A stretch of DNA of 64,000 bases from assembly GCA_019359515.1 (NCBI GenBank), contig JAHHHC010000005.1, positions 1-64,000 on the forward strand, read 5' to 3'. Both the position numbers and the translations under genes were made by a program. The stretch comes from Desmonostoc vinosum HA7617-LM4. GTDB lineage: Bacteria > Cyanobacteriota > Cyanobacteriia > Cyanobacteriales > Nostocaceae. Shown in pieces: positions 7,026 through 15,317 of this stretch. Numbering within the stretch: the first letter of the stretch is position 1; every line of letters begins with the position of its first letter. Under the pieces are notes generated by a model that saw nothing but the letters and a program-made list of their open reading frames with translations, ran no database searches and had not been told where the DNA came from.

Positions 7026-8621
7026 ATGACAATTCAAACATTAGATATATCGCCCGTTGGTAGAGTTGAAGGCGATTTAGATGTCCGCGTTGATATTGAG
7101 GATGGACTGGTAGTTAATGCCTGGACACATGCGGAACTTTTTCGCGGATTTGAAGTAATTCTCCGTGGCAAAGACCCCCAAGCCGGATTAATAGTCACAC
7201 CTCGTATTTGTGGAATTTGCGGTGGTTCTCACTTAACTTGTGCATCCTGGGCGCTAGATACCGCCTGGGGTACAGAGGTTCCACGCAACGCAATTTTAGC
7301 GAGAAACTTGGGTCAAATTGTTGAAACCATCCAAAGTATACCCCGCTACTTTTATGGTTTATTTGCGATTGATTTGACTAATAAAAAATACCGCAATAGC
7401 CGCCATTATGACGAAGCTTGTAGACGTTTTGCCGCCTTCACTGGCAAATCTTACGAATTAGGTGTGACAATTTCAGCCAAGCCTGTAGAAATTTATGCTC
7501 TTTTAGGCGGTCAATGGCCTCACTCTAGTTATATGGTGCCTGGTGGTGTGATGTGCGCCCCCACCTTAACAGACATCACCCGCGCTTGGGCAATTCTCGA
7601 ATATTTTCGTACCAATTGGTTAGAACCAGTATGGTTGGGTTGTTCTTTAGAACGTTACGAACAAATCCAAACATACGATGATTTTAGAGATTGGTTAGAT
7701 GAAGACCGCAATCACCGCGACTCTGATTTAGGTTTTTATTGGCGCATGGGTTTGGATATTGGCTTAGATAGATATGGTCGTGGTGTTGGTAAATATGTCA
7801 CTTGGGGATATTTAGCTCATGAGGACAAATATCAAAAGCCGACTATTGAAGGACGAAACGCCGCTATGATCATGAAAAGTGGTGTGTATGACAGCTTCAC
7901 CGATACTCACACCTTGATGGATCAATCCTTTACCCGTGAGAATACAACTCATTCTTGGTACGATGAGGGTACAGCGAATATTCATCCTAGCGATCGCACC
8001 ACCAAACCCACACCAAATAATACCAAAGATTTTGACAACGCCTACTCTTGGGCGAGTGCAGTCCTCCACAAAGACTTTGGACGCTTAGAAGCAGGCCCCC
8101 TAGCGCGTCAATTAGTCGCAGGTGGTAAGCACGGCGAGTCTTGGCAGCACTACGACGGGTTTATCCTGGATGTCTTCAAACACTTCGGTGGTGCTAACAT
8201 TCATGTCCGCCAATTAGCACGAGTTCACGAAATTGTCAAGCTATATCGGCAAGCCGAACATTGTTTAAGAGAATTTCGATTAAACGACCCTTGGTATATT
8301 AAACCTCAAGAAAAAGATGGTAAAGGTTGGGGAGCAACGGAAGCGGCACGGGGTTCTTTGTGTCACTGGGTAGAAGTAGAAGGCGGTAAGATTAAGAATT
8401 ACCAAGTGATTGCGCCTGGAACTTGGAACATCGGCCCTCGTGATGGTGAAGGTATGCGTGGCCCCATTGAAGAGGCTTTAATTGGGACACCTATATATGA
8501 TTCTAGTGACCCTGTAGAAGTTGGTCATGTGGCGCGATCGTTTGATTCTTGTTTAGTGTGTACAGTCCATGCCCACGATGCCAAAACTGGTGAAGAACTA
8601 GCGCGTTTTCGGACTGCTTAG
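7026..8621 (+). CDS. hupL: Uptake [NiFe] hydrogenase large subunit HupL
   Basis: A 531-residue catalytic subunit that holds the NiFe centre. The N-terminal ligand motif RICGIC has C62 and C65. The C-terminal motif DSCLVCTVH has C509, C512 and H515, followed by a 16-residue tail that the protease HupW should remove after H515. The start is the ATG at 7026; an in-frame ATG at 6945 lies inside hupS and would add repeat-coded residues. Length matches the usual cyanobacterial HupL. The gene is not interrupted, unlike Anabaena PCC 7120, where a large element splits hupL in vegetative cells; a sequence resembling that element's target is noted at 7521. Confidence 0.96.
   Translation: MTIQTLDISPVGRVEGDLDVRVDIEDGLVVNAWTHAELFRGFEVILRGKDPQAGLIVTPRICGICGGSHLTCASWALDTAWGTEVPRNAILARNLGQIVETIQSIPRYFYGLFAIDLTNKKYRNSRHYDEACRRFAAFTGKSYELGVTISAKPVEIYALLGGQWPHSSYMVPGGVMCAPTLTDITRAWAILEYFRTNWLEPVWLGCSLERYEQIQTYDDFRDWLDEDRNHRDSDLGFYWRMGLDIGLDRYGRGVGKYVTWGYLAHEDKYQKPTIEGRNAAMIMKSGVYDSFTDTHTLMDQSFTRENTTHSWYDEGTANIHPSDRTTKPTPNNTKDFDNAYSWASAVLHKDFGRLEAGPLARQLVAGGKHGESWQHYDGFILDVFKHFGGANIHVRQLARVHEIVKLYRQAEHCLREFRLNDPWYIKPQEKDGKGWGATEAARGSLCHWVEVEGGKIKNYQVIAPGTWNIGPRDGEGMRGPIEEALIGTPIYDSSDPVEVGHVARSFDSCLVCTVHAHDAKTGEELARFRTA
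7521..7536 (+). other. Unoccupied hupL-element-like target site
   Basis: CACTCTAGTTATATGG inside hupL matches, as I recall it, 13 of 16 bases of the direct repeat (CACAGCAGTTATATGG) flanking the hupL element of Anabaena PCC 7120. No element or xisC-like gene is inserted here, so it looks like an empty site. Confidence 0.5.
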
Positions 8622-8642
8622 CCTCGAACACCTACACTAAAC

Positions 8643-8667
8643 TTGAAGTATTTTTGCAAGAAGTCTA
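8643..8667. repeat. Solo end of a MITE family
   Basis: The sequence TATTTTTGCAAGAAGTCTA just after hupL is identical to one end of the 169-bp MITE found at 26248-26416 and 34841-35009. Only this end is present, so it is probably a relic of an excised or deleted copy. Confidence 0.6.
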
Positions 8668-8693
8668 AAGTAAAACTCCTACATCACACAGGA

Positions 8694-8954
8694 TCATAGC
8701 TCTAGACCTTGTTGCCGATATTTGTTAAGCAGAAGTTGTTGAGATTTGCTAGTTAGCTTAGTTGGAGTTGCTGCAATGCGATCAACAGACTCAAACCATT
8801 GTGTCCAAGCTAAGGCGACATCACTTTGGATCTTATCATTGGCAGTTTGAGATTCATGTTTGTGTACTACAAAGTCGATAAAGTCGTTGACTTCCTGCAA
8901 AAGCGGCTCTGGTAGCTCTTGCAATTTGGCAATAGTAGTTTCACGAATAGTCAT
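8694..8954 (-). CDS. Small antitoxin-like protein (DUF2281-like)
   Basis: An 86-residue protein whose N-terminus (TTIAKLQELPEPLLQEVNDFI) has the pattern of short helical DUF2281-type antitoxin proteins. The start at 8954 is preferred because AGAGG is well spaced from it; an ATG two codons upstream is too close to that site. No toxin gene follows, because the next plus-strand gene ends at 8621, so it is either an orphan antitoxin or a stand-alone protein. It lies among other toxin-antitoxin relics between hupL and hupW. Confidence 0.6.
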   Translation of the reverse strand: MTIRETTIAKLQELPEPLLQEVNDFIDFVVHKHESQTANDKIQSDVALAWTQWFESVDRIAATPTKLTSKSQQLLLNKYRQQGLEL

Positions 8955-8988
8955 AAGCATAACCTCTTCGATATTTATGTAACTATAA

Positions 8989-9063
8989 TTATGAATGAAC
9001 CACTGCCTTAGCAAACAGTTCTGGTGTAATTTCTGGGCAGTCAGATAGGACATTAAGCTGTTC
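8989..9063 (-). pseudogene. C-terminal relic of a BrnA-like antitoxin
   Basis: Reads VEQLNVLSDCPEITPELF and then AKAVVHS before a stop at 8989-8991. The DCPEITPELFAKAV stretch resembles the middle of BrnA-type antitoxins. The 5' side is cut off by the 70-bp repeat at 9054-9123. No start codon or partner gene remains. Family assignment is tentative. Confidence 0.4.
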
Positions 9064-9123
9064 CACATATAACTTGCATAATTAGGGCGGGCAAGATGCC
9101 CACCCCACAAGAGTTTTATTTAA
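9054..9123. repeat. 70-bp dispersed repeat, copy 2
   Basis: Matches 4233-4302 with one mismatch, in the same orientation, with the same GGGCAAGATGCCC hairpin. As with copy 1, it lies at the point where a neighbouring gene fragment is truncated. Confidence 0.85.
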
Positions 9124-9137
9124 TTTGATTATGTAAT

Positions 9138-9311
9138 TTAGATGTTTTTTAGCTTAGGAATTACCCCGCTAGTCAATTCTTTATAGATGTCAATCAAATT
9201 TTCTTTCAGTTCTTCTTCGGTCTCTGCTTGAGTCCAGTAGTCAGGGTATTCTTCCAAATATCCAAGCCACATTTCATCATCTTGCCAATAAACATATTTC
9301 TTAGTTTCCAT
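9138..9311 (-). CDS. HicB-like small protein
   Basis: A 57-residue protein that begins METKKYVYWQDDEMWLGYLE and continues with EYPDYWTQAETEEELKENL. This matches the short HicB-type fold found in many cyanobacteria, in which aromatic strands precede a helix. HicB normally neutralises the RNase HicA; no HicA-like gene is adjacent, so it is an orphan or acts with a distant partner. There is no clear Shine-Dalgarno, but the ATG at 9311 is the only sensible start. Confidence 0.65.
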   Translation of the reverse strand: METKKYVYWQDDEMWLGYLEEYPDYWTQAETEEELKENLIDIYKELTSGVIPKLKNI

Positions 9312-9626
9312 CGTTTGACTAGTTATTAGATGTAAATTTTCTGTATATGTACATTATCAAACTACAGAGGCGATCGCTATAACTTACTTGTCTTCTCAGT
9401 TTTACAATAGAAAGACTGTGGTTGGATCAACTTGATGCAAGTGCCTGAAATAGACCCAAAGAAGGTAGAAAAACAGATGCCTGCACTAGACCTCTATGAA
9501 CCCACAAAGATTTAAACAGTCTATAGTCATATAAAAGTCGTAGCATAACACACTAAAAATTCTATAAATAGTGAGTTAGGCTTGCCTTAATTGACTCAAC
9601 AAAACTCAAATTTATAAGGTAAGCTT
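9312..9626. other. Intergenic, nothing firm
   Basis: Spacer with one HIP1 site and a 26-codon open frame at about 9434 that I cannot assign. It presumably contains the promoter of the gene at 9627. Confidence 0.45.
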
Positions 9627-10049
9627 GTGTCTGATATAGCACTACACAAATATCTCCCTCGCCTTCCCGAAGCAGCACTACAAGAATTTACAGAATGGTG
9701 TGTTGTCGAACAAGCAAAAACCGCCGGATTGAACTTTACTCCCGATAAAAGTAAGTTAAATAATTTACCACCAGTTGACTATATTCCCAAATTAGTTGAC
9801 CAGTTCATGAAAGTTAAACCTGACCCTATTAAAGCAGGTTTAGTAGCTGCGATCGCTGGGAAGGAAGCCGATAAACACGCTTTACCAAGCTTGGCAACTG
9901 TAGTGGATTTTGTTTCTTTATATGTCAAATATTTAATACCTAAAGAAGGTAACAATCCAGAACAAGCAGAAGCGATATTGACTCAAGCATCACAACAGCA
10001 ATGTGAGCAACTTACTCAAATTGCTAAAAAATATGGTGTAGAGTTGTAG
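9627..10049 (+). CDS. Hypothetical protein between hupL and hupW
   Basis: A 140-residue soluble protein that I do not recognise. It is mostly helical, has no cysteine cluster, no signal peptide and no membrane segment, and its C-terminus (QQQCEQLTQIAKKYGVEL) is a plausible amphipathic helix. It starts at the GTG at 9627, with an AAGG 8-9 nt upstream. It lies between the hydrogenase structural genes and hupW on the same strand but is separated from both by several hundred bases of repeats, so a role in hydrogenase biology is only a guess from position. Confidence 0.7.
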   Translation: MSDIALHKYLPRLPEAALQEFTEWCVVEQAKTAGLNFTPDKSKLNNLPPVDYIPKLVDQFMKVKPDPIKAGLVAAIAGKEADKHALPSLATVVDFVSLYVKYLIPKEGNNPEQAEAILTQASQQQCEQLTQIAKKYGVEL

Positions 10050-10079
10050 TAGATATAAAAAAATATCCCATCTTTAACT

Positions 10080-10325
10080 AGTTCCGTGGGTTTAAGTCCC
10101 CCGGTTCTATAACCTGTAAGTGTTGGGGTCTGTCTTACAAAGTTGAGGCAGTGTGATCTTGGGGAGCCACTGCGCCCTTCGGGTTTCCCGGCAGCCGCGC
10201 AAGTGGCGTGGTTTCCCCCATGAACAACTGCCGTCAGAGCGGAGGAAACCTCCGCTCTGATTTTGCGCTAAATCCCCATTACAAAACTTAATTATGAATT
10301 ACGAATTACAAATTACGAATTATTT
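10080..10325. repeat. Dispersed repeat family, copy B, and flanking spacer
   Basis: Same ends as copies A and C: it opens with GTTCCGTGGGTTTAAGTCCC and closes with ACGAATTATTTAATG. Its centre differs, with a G/C-rich block at about 10125-10265 that contains a GGAGGAAACCTCC hairpin and the CCCCCATGAACAACT module also seen near 44965. From 10326 to 10546 there is only a 31-codon unassigned frame (10327-10422) and the promoter region of the next gene. Confidence 0.7.
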
Positions 10326-10546
10326 AATGTTAGATGTTCTTAAGCAAGTTAGCACTGCGCCAGATTTAAATAAACTGTTAGTGCGATCGCTCTACAAATG
10401 GAGATTACAAATATTACAGTAATCAATCTGATATTACATAATAAAACTAACCCAAACTACAACAAATAATGAAATAATTGTTGTGTAATAAAATATATTG
10501 TAACAATTCAACGAGTTAGACAATATCATGTCAACATTATCCTAGA

Positions 10547-11344
10547 ATGATCAACTCGTTCGATTTTACAGTTATTGAAAAACATCTGATGAATCAGGAC
10601 AGTTTAATCGAAAACGCAACAGAAGCTCAAATCCAAAATTGGGATAATTTTTGCCATCATCTCGGAGACTGGCATGGAACTTGGACTGCATATAGTTCCG
10701 AAGGAGAGTTAAATCGCAAGTTTCAATGCATAAGATGCTTCCATCTAGACTCTAATGGATGTGAAGTAAATCATCAGAATAAATATACTTATGCTGATGG
10801 CACAACAAAAGTAGAAACCTTTGGCCCTCATAAAAAGCCTTTTATCAAATCACTTCATTTTAATAATAGTTTTTCTTGGGGTTCTATAGAAGTTAAACCT
10901 GACTCCATGTTTTTTTTCGAGACTGGTTTTAAATATGCACAAAGACGTAGGAGTGCAGTTGCCAGGTACAACGAAAACGGCACAGTAGATATTTTAATCA
11001 TTTCAGAACATTTAGGGAGCTATGTTGAAGAATCTGCTTATGCTCCAGCAAGTCAGATAAGTAATTGGCAAGGAACAATTACCAGCATGACACCTGATTG
11101 GACGATATCATCTACGGTAACAACTTCATGGACAAAGTTAGATAGCTTAGATGAAAATTATATAACTTTACACTTAAACGATGGTATATCCATTAGTATT
11201 CCACGATATGTAGAAAGTGGAAAAGAGTTTTTTTTAGCGGCAGAATGGCTAGTTAATCCTACTTTATTGCAACGAGGTATCCGTCATTTTAGCACATCTG
11301 GATTTACAAAATTTACTTTAGAAATATTCACCGATGAAGCGTAA
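10547..11344 (+). CDS. DUF3598 family protein
   Basis: A 265-residue soluble protein of the cyanobacterial DUF3598 type. The N-terminal WDNFCHHLGDWHGTWTAYSSEG segment is the family hallmark, and the beta-rich remainder suggests a lipocalin/calycin-like barrel. The function is not established. It begins with an ATG at 10547 and stands alone, 126 bp before hupW on the same strand. I see no cofactor motif. Confidence 0.78.
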   Translation: MINSFDFTVIEKHLMNQDSLIENATEAQIQNWDNFCHHLGDWHGTWTAYSSEGELNRKFQCIRCFHLDSNGCEVNHQNKYTYADGTTKVETFGPHKKPFIKSLHFNNSFSWGSIEVKPDSMFFFETGFKYAQRRRSAVARYNENGTVDILIISEHLGSYVEESAYAPASQISNWQGTITSMTPDWTISSTVTTSWTKLDSLDENYITLHLNDGISISIPRYVESGKEFFLAAEWLVNPTLLQRGIRHFSTSGFTKFTLEIFTDEA

Positions 11345-11469
11345 GCAGAGAACTGAAAATAATTTATCTTTATGTGCTGCTGATTCTATACCAATATTCA
11401 TATATTAGGTGTATAGCCGAGCTTTTCATACCAATTACATGCGTGAATCTTCGCTTTAACATACATGCC

Positions 11470-11943
11470 ATGCTAACTATTATTGGTTGCGGTAATCTTA
11501 ATCGTAGTGACGACGGTGTAGGTGTAATTATTGCCCAACGCTTACAACAATATCTAAGCCAAAATCCTTATCCCAACGTGTGCGTGTATGACTGTGGAAC
11601 CGCAGGGATGGAGGTGATGTTTCAAGCTAGAGGTAGCAAACAGTTAATAATTATTGATGCCAGTGCAACTGGTTCCCAAGCGGGTGCAGTATTTAAAGTT
11701 CCCGGCAAAGAATTGGAAGCTTTACCAGAACCTAGTTATAATTTGCATAATTTTCGTTGGGATAACGCTTTAGTTGCCGGACGAAAAATCTTTCAAGATG
11801 ATTTTCCTCAAGAAGTAACAGTTTATTTAATTGAAGCAGCAAATCTTGATTTAGGATTAGAATTAAGTTCAAATATTAAACATTCTGCTGATTTGGTTTT
11901 TGAAGAGATAACCACTATAATCAAACAGAGTGTTGAAGTTTAA
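11470..11943 (+). CDS. hupW: Hydrogenase maturation protease HupW
   Basis: A 157-residue endopeptidase of the HyaD/HupD family that cuts the C-terminal tail of the hydrogenase large subunit after NiFe insertion. The family motif GCGNLNRSDDGVG is at the N-terminus, with the Ni-binding acidic residue in the NRSDD segment, and IIIDAS and the late NLHNFRWDNAL segment also fit. The start at 11470 is used, since upstream in-frame codons give hydrophobic sequence unlike the family. It lies about 2.8 kb downstream of hupL on the same strand, and its expected substrate is the 16-residue HupL tail. Confidence 0.9.
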   Translation: MLTIIGCGNLNRSDDGVGVIIAQRLQQYLSQNPYPNVCVYDCGTAGMEVMFQARGSKQLIIIDASATGSQAGAVFKVPGKELEALPEPSYNLHNFRWDNALVAGRKIFQDDFPQEVTVYLIEAANLDLGLELSSNIKHSADLVFEEITTIIKQSVEV

Positions 11944-12118
11944 TATACTATTTTTTACTTAAAGATTAGAGATTTGATTTAGACTTTCCCATCCCCCGAT
12001 TGGTGAGTTTCGGCTACGCGGTAATCGAGCGAAGTCGAGATTCAACCACCGCGTACTCCTACGCTTAAGCAAGCTATGCGCAGCGCCTCCGACAGGAGAA
12101 GTCGAACCCCCGGATTTC

Positions 12119-12496
12119 TCACCCCGCCCAATCACGATAAACCGAGAGTTCATCTACCCTCATCTCAAAGGGTATACCTTGACTTTCTGGGGGGTAAACG
12201 CGGATTTTAGCGCTGCTAATGATGGCGTTGAGTAATGTCCCCATGGGTACGATTTTTTGTAAGACACGCCAGTTAGTAACTTGATCAGGACATTCGATTA
12301 CTAATGTTAAAGCACTGGCGTGAGTTGTCACATACCACCGACAATCAGATAAAAGATTTTGAATGGAGCGATCGCAAGCTTCGTAAAAATATCTACTAAT
12401 AGAATACTCTAATTGTTGTCGTAAGATAATATCTGCCGATGTTGGCTGTAAATGATGCGAGTCTTCACTGTTGAAACGATATTTATTTCTAGCCAT
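12119..12496 (-). CDS. Hypothetical protein, third gene of the ankyrin/SagB operon
   Basis: A 125-residue protein I do not recognise. It is soluble and has one cysteine near the middle (NLLSDCRWYVTTHASALTLVIECP). It lies 18 nt downstream of the SagB-type gene on the same strand, so the two are probably co-translated. The C-terminus (VYRDWAG) ends right at a repeat-rich spacer (11960-12118) holding GAGCGAAGTCGAG-type units. No known motif; a partner role for the oxidoreductase is only inferred from gene order. Confidence 0.65.
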   Translation of the reverse strand: MARNKYRFNSEDSHHLQPTSADIILRQQLEYSISRYFYEACDRSIQNLLSDCRWYVTTHASALTLVIECPDQVTNWRVLQKIVPMGTLLNAIISSAKIRVYPPESQGIPFEMRVDELSVYRDWAG

Positions 12497-12514
12497 TTTC
12501 TTTACAATCCTACT

Positions 12515-13801
12515 TTAGATTCCAATCGTCGTTGCATAGAGAACATCTTTTGTTGTCTCTAAGAATCTTTGGGTTTCATCATCATAAAAAGCGCCAATAG
12601 CGCTACACTGAATACCCAAGTAATTGCTACCCAAATAAACCCTATGTCCCAAAAAACCAGCTAATTGCATAGCAGTTTGATAACTTGTATAGTTGGACAC
12701 AAAAAATAACGCAACAGCGCCATCTCTAGCAATTGCTTGATTAACGCATAAGTAACCTATCTTTTCGCTAAAATCACCAGCTTTAACCAGATGTGTACTT
12801 TTATATAAGCCAGGTGATATCCCCTCGATGCGATGCACAATTGAGTAGATTTCTATCTCCTCAAAACTATCTGTTGGGATTGGTTGCTCCAATTGCTGCA
12901 AGATATATAAATAATCTTCCCAAGAAATATATTGTTTCCGGAAACGTCTACTGGAGCGCCTATTCCAAACAGTTTGATAAAATTTATCTTTATCAAAATT
13001 AAATATTGGCTGCTCTATTTTTTGCTGATGACTCTTTTGCACAGATGTAATTTGATAAGCTTCTTCAATAAATTGATTAGCTTCAAAATAATCTGTACCA
13101 CAGACAAAAGGAACTTTCAGCCTTAAGCGTCTGATTTGTTTTTCTTGTGCTTCGCCTGAAATCACACAAGCAGTAGTTAACTCTTTATTTTCAAATCCCA
13201 AATCTCTATTCAGAGCGAATTTATCAAAGTCAAAAATTAACTGTATTGCTGTGTCGTGAAGATACGCCGATGCAGCGATTGCGCCTAAATGGTGTCCGCT
13301 ATCTAACAGGCAATATCTAATGCTTCTGTCTTGATATTTCCAGCTAGACCTATAATAAACACAACTAATTAAAAAAATGCATCCCTTGATACTTTTCCCC
13401 GGTATAATATAACTTTCTAATCCATCATCAATTAATTCATAGATCAGAGTTAGACAATTATTCTCAACTTCTAGATGGTAGATACCATCTACTATTCCTT
13501 GAATACCACGAACCTGTACATAAAGTTCTGTGGGATAGAGAGCGCCTGCTGAAGGATTTACTCGCAGTTTTTCAGAACCATTTTTATACATTTTTTCTAG
13601 AGTAATCGCACTAGTTAACCAGATAAAAGAGTGAATAGGATTATTGACATCTAATTTCACCCGGCGATAAAACTTTGGATAAGCTTTAAATGCAGCTGGT
13701 TGAGTCGATGCATCTACATAATTTGGATCAAGCTGCACCGATAAGTAGGAATGCTTAGTTGCATCGTGGTAAGCTTTGCCGGAAATTTTACTTTGTAGCA
13801 T
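12515..13801 (-). CDS. SagB/ThcOx-type nitroreductase-fold dehydrogenase
   Basis: A 428-residue protein with two nitroreductase-like halves. The first has RVNPSAGALYPTELYVQV and a late GHHLGAIAASAYL segment, typical of FMN-binding SagB/ThcOx oxidases. The second begins near WNRRSSRRF and has LGSNYLGIQCSAIGAF. SagB enzymes usually oxidise azolines in peptide natural products, but no YcaO cyclase or precursor is next to it, so the substrate is unknown. The start overlaps the ankyrin gene stop by 14 nt, and the 125-residue hypothetical follows after 18 nt, giving a tight three-gene operon next to the nif accessory genes. Confidence 0.82.
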   Translation of the reverse strand: MLQSKISGKAYHDATKHSYLSVQLDPNYVDASTQPAAFKAYPKFYRRVKLDVNNPIHSFIWLTSAITLEKMYKNGSEKLRVNPSAGALYPTELYVQVRGIQGIVDGIYHLEVENNCLTLIYELIDDGLESYIIPGKSIKGCIFLISCVYYRSSWKYQDRSIRYCLLDSGHHLGAIAASAYLHDTAIQLIFDFDKFALNRDLGFENKELTTACVISGEAQEKQIRRLRLKVPFVCGTDYFEANQFIEEAYQITSVQKSHQQKIEQPIFNFDKDKFYQTVWNRRSSRRFRKQYISWEDYLYILQQLEQPIPTDSFEEIEIYSIVHRIEGISPGLYKSTHLVKAGDFSEKIGYLCVNQAIARDGAVALFFVSNYTSYQTAMQLAGFLGHRVYLGSNYLGIQCSAIGAFYDDETQRFLETTKDVLYATTIGI

Positions 13802-14252
13802 TTTTGAGAATCTTTAAAACTTCTAAGTTACTGGCAAAATCTATAGCTTTATAGTCATCTAAATTTTGCAAATCTAGATTAGGATGATGCTGTAAAAGCA
13901 ACTTCACAACTTCTGTTTTTCCTGCTGATGCTGCATACATCAAAACAGTTGCACCATTATCATTTTGATTGTTGATATCGATGTGATGAGCAAGCAGCAG
14001 ATTAATTAAATCGTAGTGATTGCCAAAACAAGCAAACCACAAAGCATTGTTGCGATCGCAATTTCTCAAATTAATATCTGCACCTGCATCAATTAATTCT
14101 TTAACAACTAAATAAACCCCTTCCCTTGTCGCTTTCATCAAAGCCGTATCGCCATTTTCACCCGGCTGATTTAAATCTTCACAATTGTAGCCTTTAGCTT
14201 TTAGCCATTGATTTGTTGCTTCACTCAACTCTTTTCTGATTTCTTGATTCAT
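13788..14252 (-). CDS. Ankyrin-repeat protein
   Basis: A 154-residue protein built of about four ankyrin repeats (GDTALMKATREG, NALWFACFGNH, ATVLMYAASAG and a final YKAIDFASNLEV), giving a protein-binding surface without enzymatic motifs. It is the first gene of the operon with the SagB-type enzyme, overlapping it by 14 nt. A 27-bp perfect palindrome lies 29 nt upstream of its start (14281-14307). It probably mediates an interaction with the oxidoreductase or its substrate; this is inferred from gene order. Confidence 0.85.
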   Translation of the reverse strand: MNQEIRKELSEATNQWLKAKGYNCEDLNQPGENGDTALMKATREGVYLVVKELIDAGADINLRNCDRNNALWFACFGNHYDLINLLLAHHIDINNQNDNGATVLMYAASAGKTEVVKLLLQHHPNLDLQNLDDYKAIDFASNLEVLKILKNATK

Positions 14253-14280
14253 AATTCTCAGTTATATTCAATGGGAAAAT

Positions 14281-14307
14281 AGAATGGTGAGCATTGCTCA
14301 CCATTCT
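14281..14307. promoter_or_regulatory. 27-bp perfect palindrome upstream of the ankyrin operon
   Basis: AGAATGGTGAGCA, one central T, then TGCTCACCATTCT. It is 29 nt upstream of the ankyrin start codon, so it is either an operator or an mRNA leader hairpin. Confidence 0.65.
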
Positions 14308-14963
14308 TTCCAAATAATTTGTAGTCAGCACTTTATTGATTTGAAGACATCTTACTTACTACCTATTGCTAGGCTAGATCAGGATTCAGCTAGGAATGTC
14401 TAATATCATCATGTAATCGCCTTTCGTTGAAATCTAGGTTGACTAACAACAATTTAGCTTACTCATAATATTATCACTCTCATAAGTTTAAATTATGAAT
14501 CATTTATAAAGATCCCTAGACATTTCTCAGACAAAATCTTGAAAAACATTAAAAACGCAGTATTTTTTACAGTTTTATTTGCTTTTATTAGATAAGAGTT
14601 AATTATTTAGATATGTGAAAAGCTTCTTCTTAACTCCTACTCTCTGCGACTCTGCGTGATACAAATTCACATTTCTACTTAGCAACAGCAGGAATTTTAT
14701 CATTAATTAATTCTTACCCTTATTTTTTATACTTAAAAACCTCAGCTACAGTTGAGTATTTACACTGAATCTACTGCTATATTCATCTTAAATAACATTT
14801 TTTAGATCTCAAAATAGTTTGAGATTTTATTTCTCTCTTGAGTATTATAATTAACTAAGTGACAGCTAAGATATTTCTTAAGAAATCTGAAAGAATTTCA
14901 TTTTTGGTTTCATAACTTGCTATTTTACTAATGAATATAAATAATCCAACAGGTAAATAAAAG
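14308..14963. other. Divergent spacer between ankyrin operon and mop
   Basis: About 650 bp of AT-rich DNA with no gene I can support. It contains a TCTCAAA/TTTGAGA dyad near 14806-14823 and must contain the mop promoter. A minus-strand stretch near 14683-14710 could encode a peptide ending NDKIPAVAK, possibly the tail of a lost gene, but this is weak. Confidence 0.45.
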
Positions 14964-15173
14964 ATGAAAATCAGCGCTCGTAATTCTCTCAAAGGAGTTA
15001 TCAAAAAAGTTGTACCTGGAACTGTTAATACAGAAGTAACTTTAGAGCTAGCGCCAGGAGTAGAGCTTGTGTCAATAATCACTAAATCTTCAGCTGAAAG
15101 CCTACAACTTGTAGAGGGTAAAAAAGCTTATGCCGTGATTAAATCAACAGATGTAATAGTCGCCATTGACTGA
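14964..15173 (+). CDS. mop: Molbindin (Mop), molybdate/pterin-binding protein
   Basis: A 69-residue single TOBE/Mop domain. MKISARNSLKGVIKKVVPG followed by NTEVTLELAPGVELVSIIT is the classical molbindin pattern; such proteins form oligomers that bind several molybdate ions. It starts at the ATG at 14964. It is convergent with feoA and fdxH, sharing a hairpin terminator at 15251-15291. Location next to the Mo-nitrogenase genes suggests molybdenum storage or buffering for FeMo-co synthesis. Confidence 0.9.
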   Translation: MKISARNSLKGVIKKVVPGTVNTEVTLELAPGVELVSIITKSSAESLQLVEGKKAYAVIKSTDVIVAID

Positions 15174-15250
15174 AAAGTCCACAAATGCTTGAAGCTCAGC
15201 CATAAATAAATAGAAAATTTGAAAAAGTTTTTGCCGAAGTTATGATGTAT

Positions 15251-15291
15251 TACCTTCACCTACTAGTCTTGCAAAAGACGGGGTGAAGGTA
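15251..15291. terminator. Shared hairpin terminator between mop and feoA
   Basis: Arms TACCTTCACC (15251-15260) and GGTGAAGGTA (15282-15291) enclose an inner GTCTT/AAGAC stem. A T-rich tract follows on the plus strand. It lies between two convergent genes. Confidence 0.75.
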
Positions 15292-15317
15292 TTTGATTTT
15301 ATTAATATAGAATATTG

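Noticed and set aside
11959-12153. 64-codon minus-strand frame after the 125-residue gene
   Set aside because: It runs through GAGCGAAGTCGAG-type repeats, overlaps the end of a better gene and resembles no protein.
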